From the NCBI GenBank assembly GCA_947475845.1, contig CANJMO010000017.1, positions 1 to 43,613 on the forward strand: a stretch of 43,613 nt of DNA, written 5' to 3'. Shown in pieces: positions 43,465 through 43,613 of this stretch. The notes under the pieces are model-generated. The model made no database searches. It was not told the origin of the DNA and saw only the letters and a program-made list of their open reading frames with translations. A program made the position numbers and the translations under genes. The first letter of the stretch is position 1. Every line of letters starts with the position of its first letter. This stretch comes from Caulobacteraceae bacterium. GTDB taxonomy: Bacteria > Pseudomonadota > Alphaproteobacteria > Caulobacterales > Caulobacteraceae.

Positions 43465-43613
43465 CTAGAAGCGGTAGTTCATCTGCATGCCGATGATGCG
43501 TGGCGTTTCGATGAGGCCTTTCAGCCAGTAGGTGGAGACGTCCTGCTGCTGGTTAAGCCAGTGCTGTTCGTTGGCCAGGTTCTTCACGTAGGCGGCGATT
43601 TCCAGGTCCTTGT
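43465..43613 (-). CDS. TonB-dependent receptor, C-terminal end (partial)
   Basis: Last 48 residues of an outer-membrane protein that enters from the right edge. The reading DLEIAAYVKNLANEQHWLNQ followed by LKGLIETPRIIGMQMNYRF ends in an aromatic residue after alternating hydrophobic positions, the usual final beta-strand of TonB-dependent receptors; the xNLxNE segment before a PRxxGxxxxYxF end is characteristic. Substrate cannot be told. It has its own terminator. Confidence 0.85.
   Translation of the reverse strand, partial: KDLEIAAYVKNLANEQHWLNQQQDVSTYWLKGLIETPRIIGMQMNYRF

Overview
The window is chromosomal DNA from a GC-rich alphaproteobacterium, most likely a member of the Caulobacteraceae (Caulobacter, Phenylobacterium or Brevundimonas group). 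Three things suggest this: the gene content (a DipM-like LysM/LytM lipoprotein, a soluble HisKA_2 kinase, Caulobacter-style single-domain response regulators, a TonB receptor tail), housekeeping-type -10 motifs of the form GCTAAATC, and a match to the EcfG general-stress promoter. The assignment comes from reading the sequence and from memory of the families; no database search was made.

Layout. 1-3525: the end of uvrA, convergent with three tandem paralogous membrane proteins. 3659-9417: trmFO, a HisKA_2 sensor kinase, a secreted GlcG/HbpS-like protein, a disturbed AT-rich patch (a DUF3592-like remnant and two possible small ORFs), a squalene/phytoene-synthase-like protein (NDUFAF6 type) and a PuuD-type membrane protein. 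9507-25625: a long, tightly packed block on the minus strand that looks ancestral to alphaproteobacteria. In transcription order it runs dgt, SPOR protein, nagZ, scpA, scpB, tatA, tatB, tatC, serS, surE, pcm, dipM-like, then yajC, secD, secF and an Mth938/NDUFAF3-like gene, with a DUF815 ATPase opposed to it and erpA divergent at its far end. Many neighbours overlap by 1 to 4 bases, which implies translational coupling. The block combines dNTP control, peptidoglycan recycling, chromosome condensation, Sec and Tat export, seryl-tRNA charging, protein repair and division-site wall remodelling.

25622-28878: a remodelled segment between erpA and xthA. It holds a truncated PAS-domain fragment, a single-domain response regulator broken by one missing base but still preceded by an EcfG-type promoter, a chromate-resistance gene chrB that lacks its conserved N-terminus, and an intact chrA. 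28926-34425: xthA, a response regulator with an Hpt-like partner, two conserved hypotheticals, a Gfo/Idh/MocA oxidoreductase and a secreted FGE-like protein. 34402-43613: a MATE exporter with a 22-bp inverted repeat just upstream, class II DAHP synthase, glutathione reductase, an SDR and a secreted hypothetical that diverge across a striking triple 12-bp-spaced repeat, rpiA and glmU (overlapping), gph, and the C-terminal end of a TonB-dependent receptor with its terminator.

No tRNA, rRNA, CRISPR array, transposase or prophage was recognised. The best candidates for something new are the TGTGCGCA triple repeat at 39529-39560, the three-gene membrane-protein family at 681-3525, and the stress-promoter/decayed-signalling/chrB junction at 25.6-26.6 kb.
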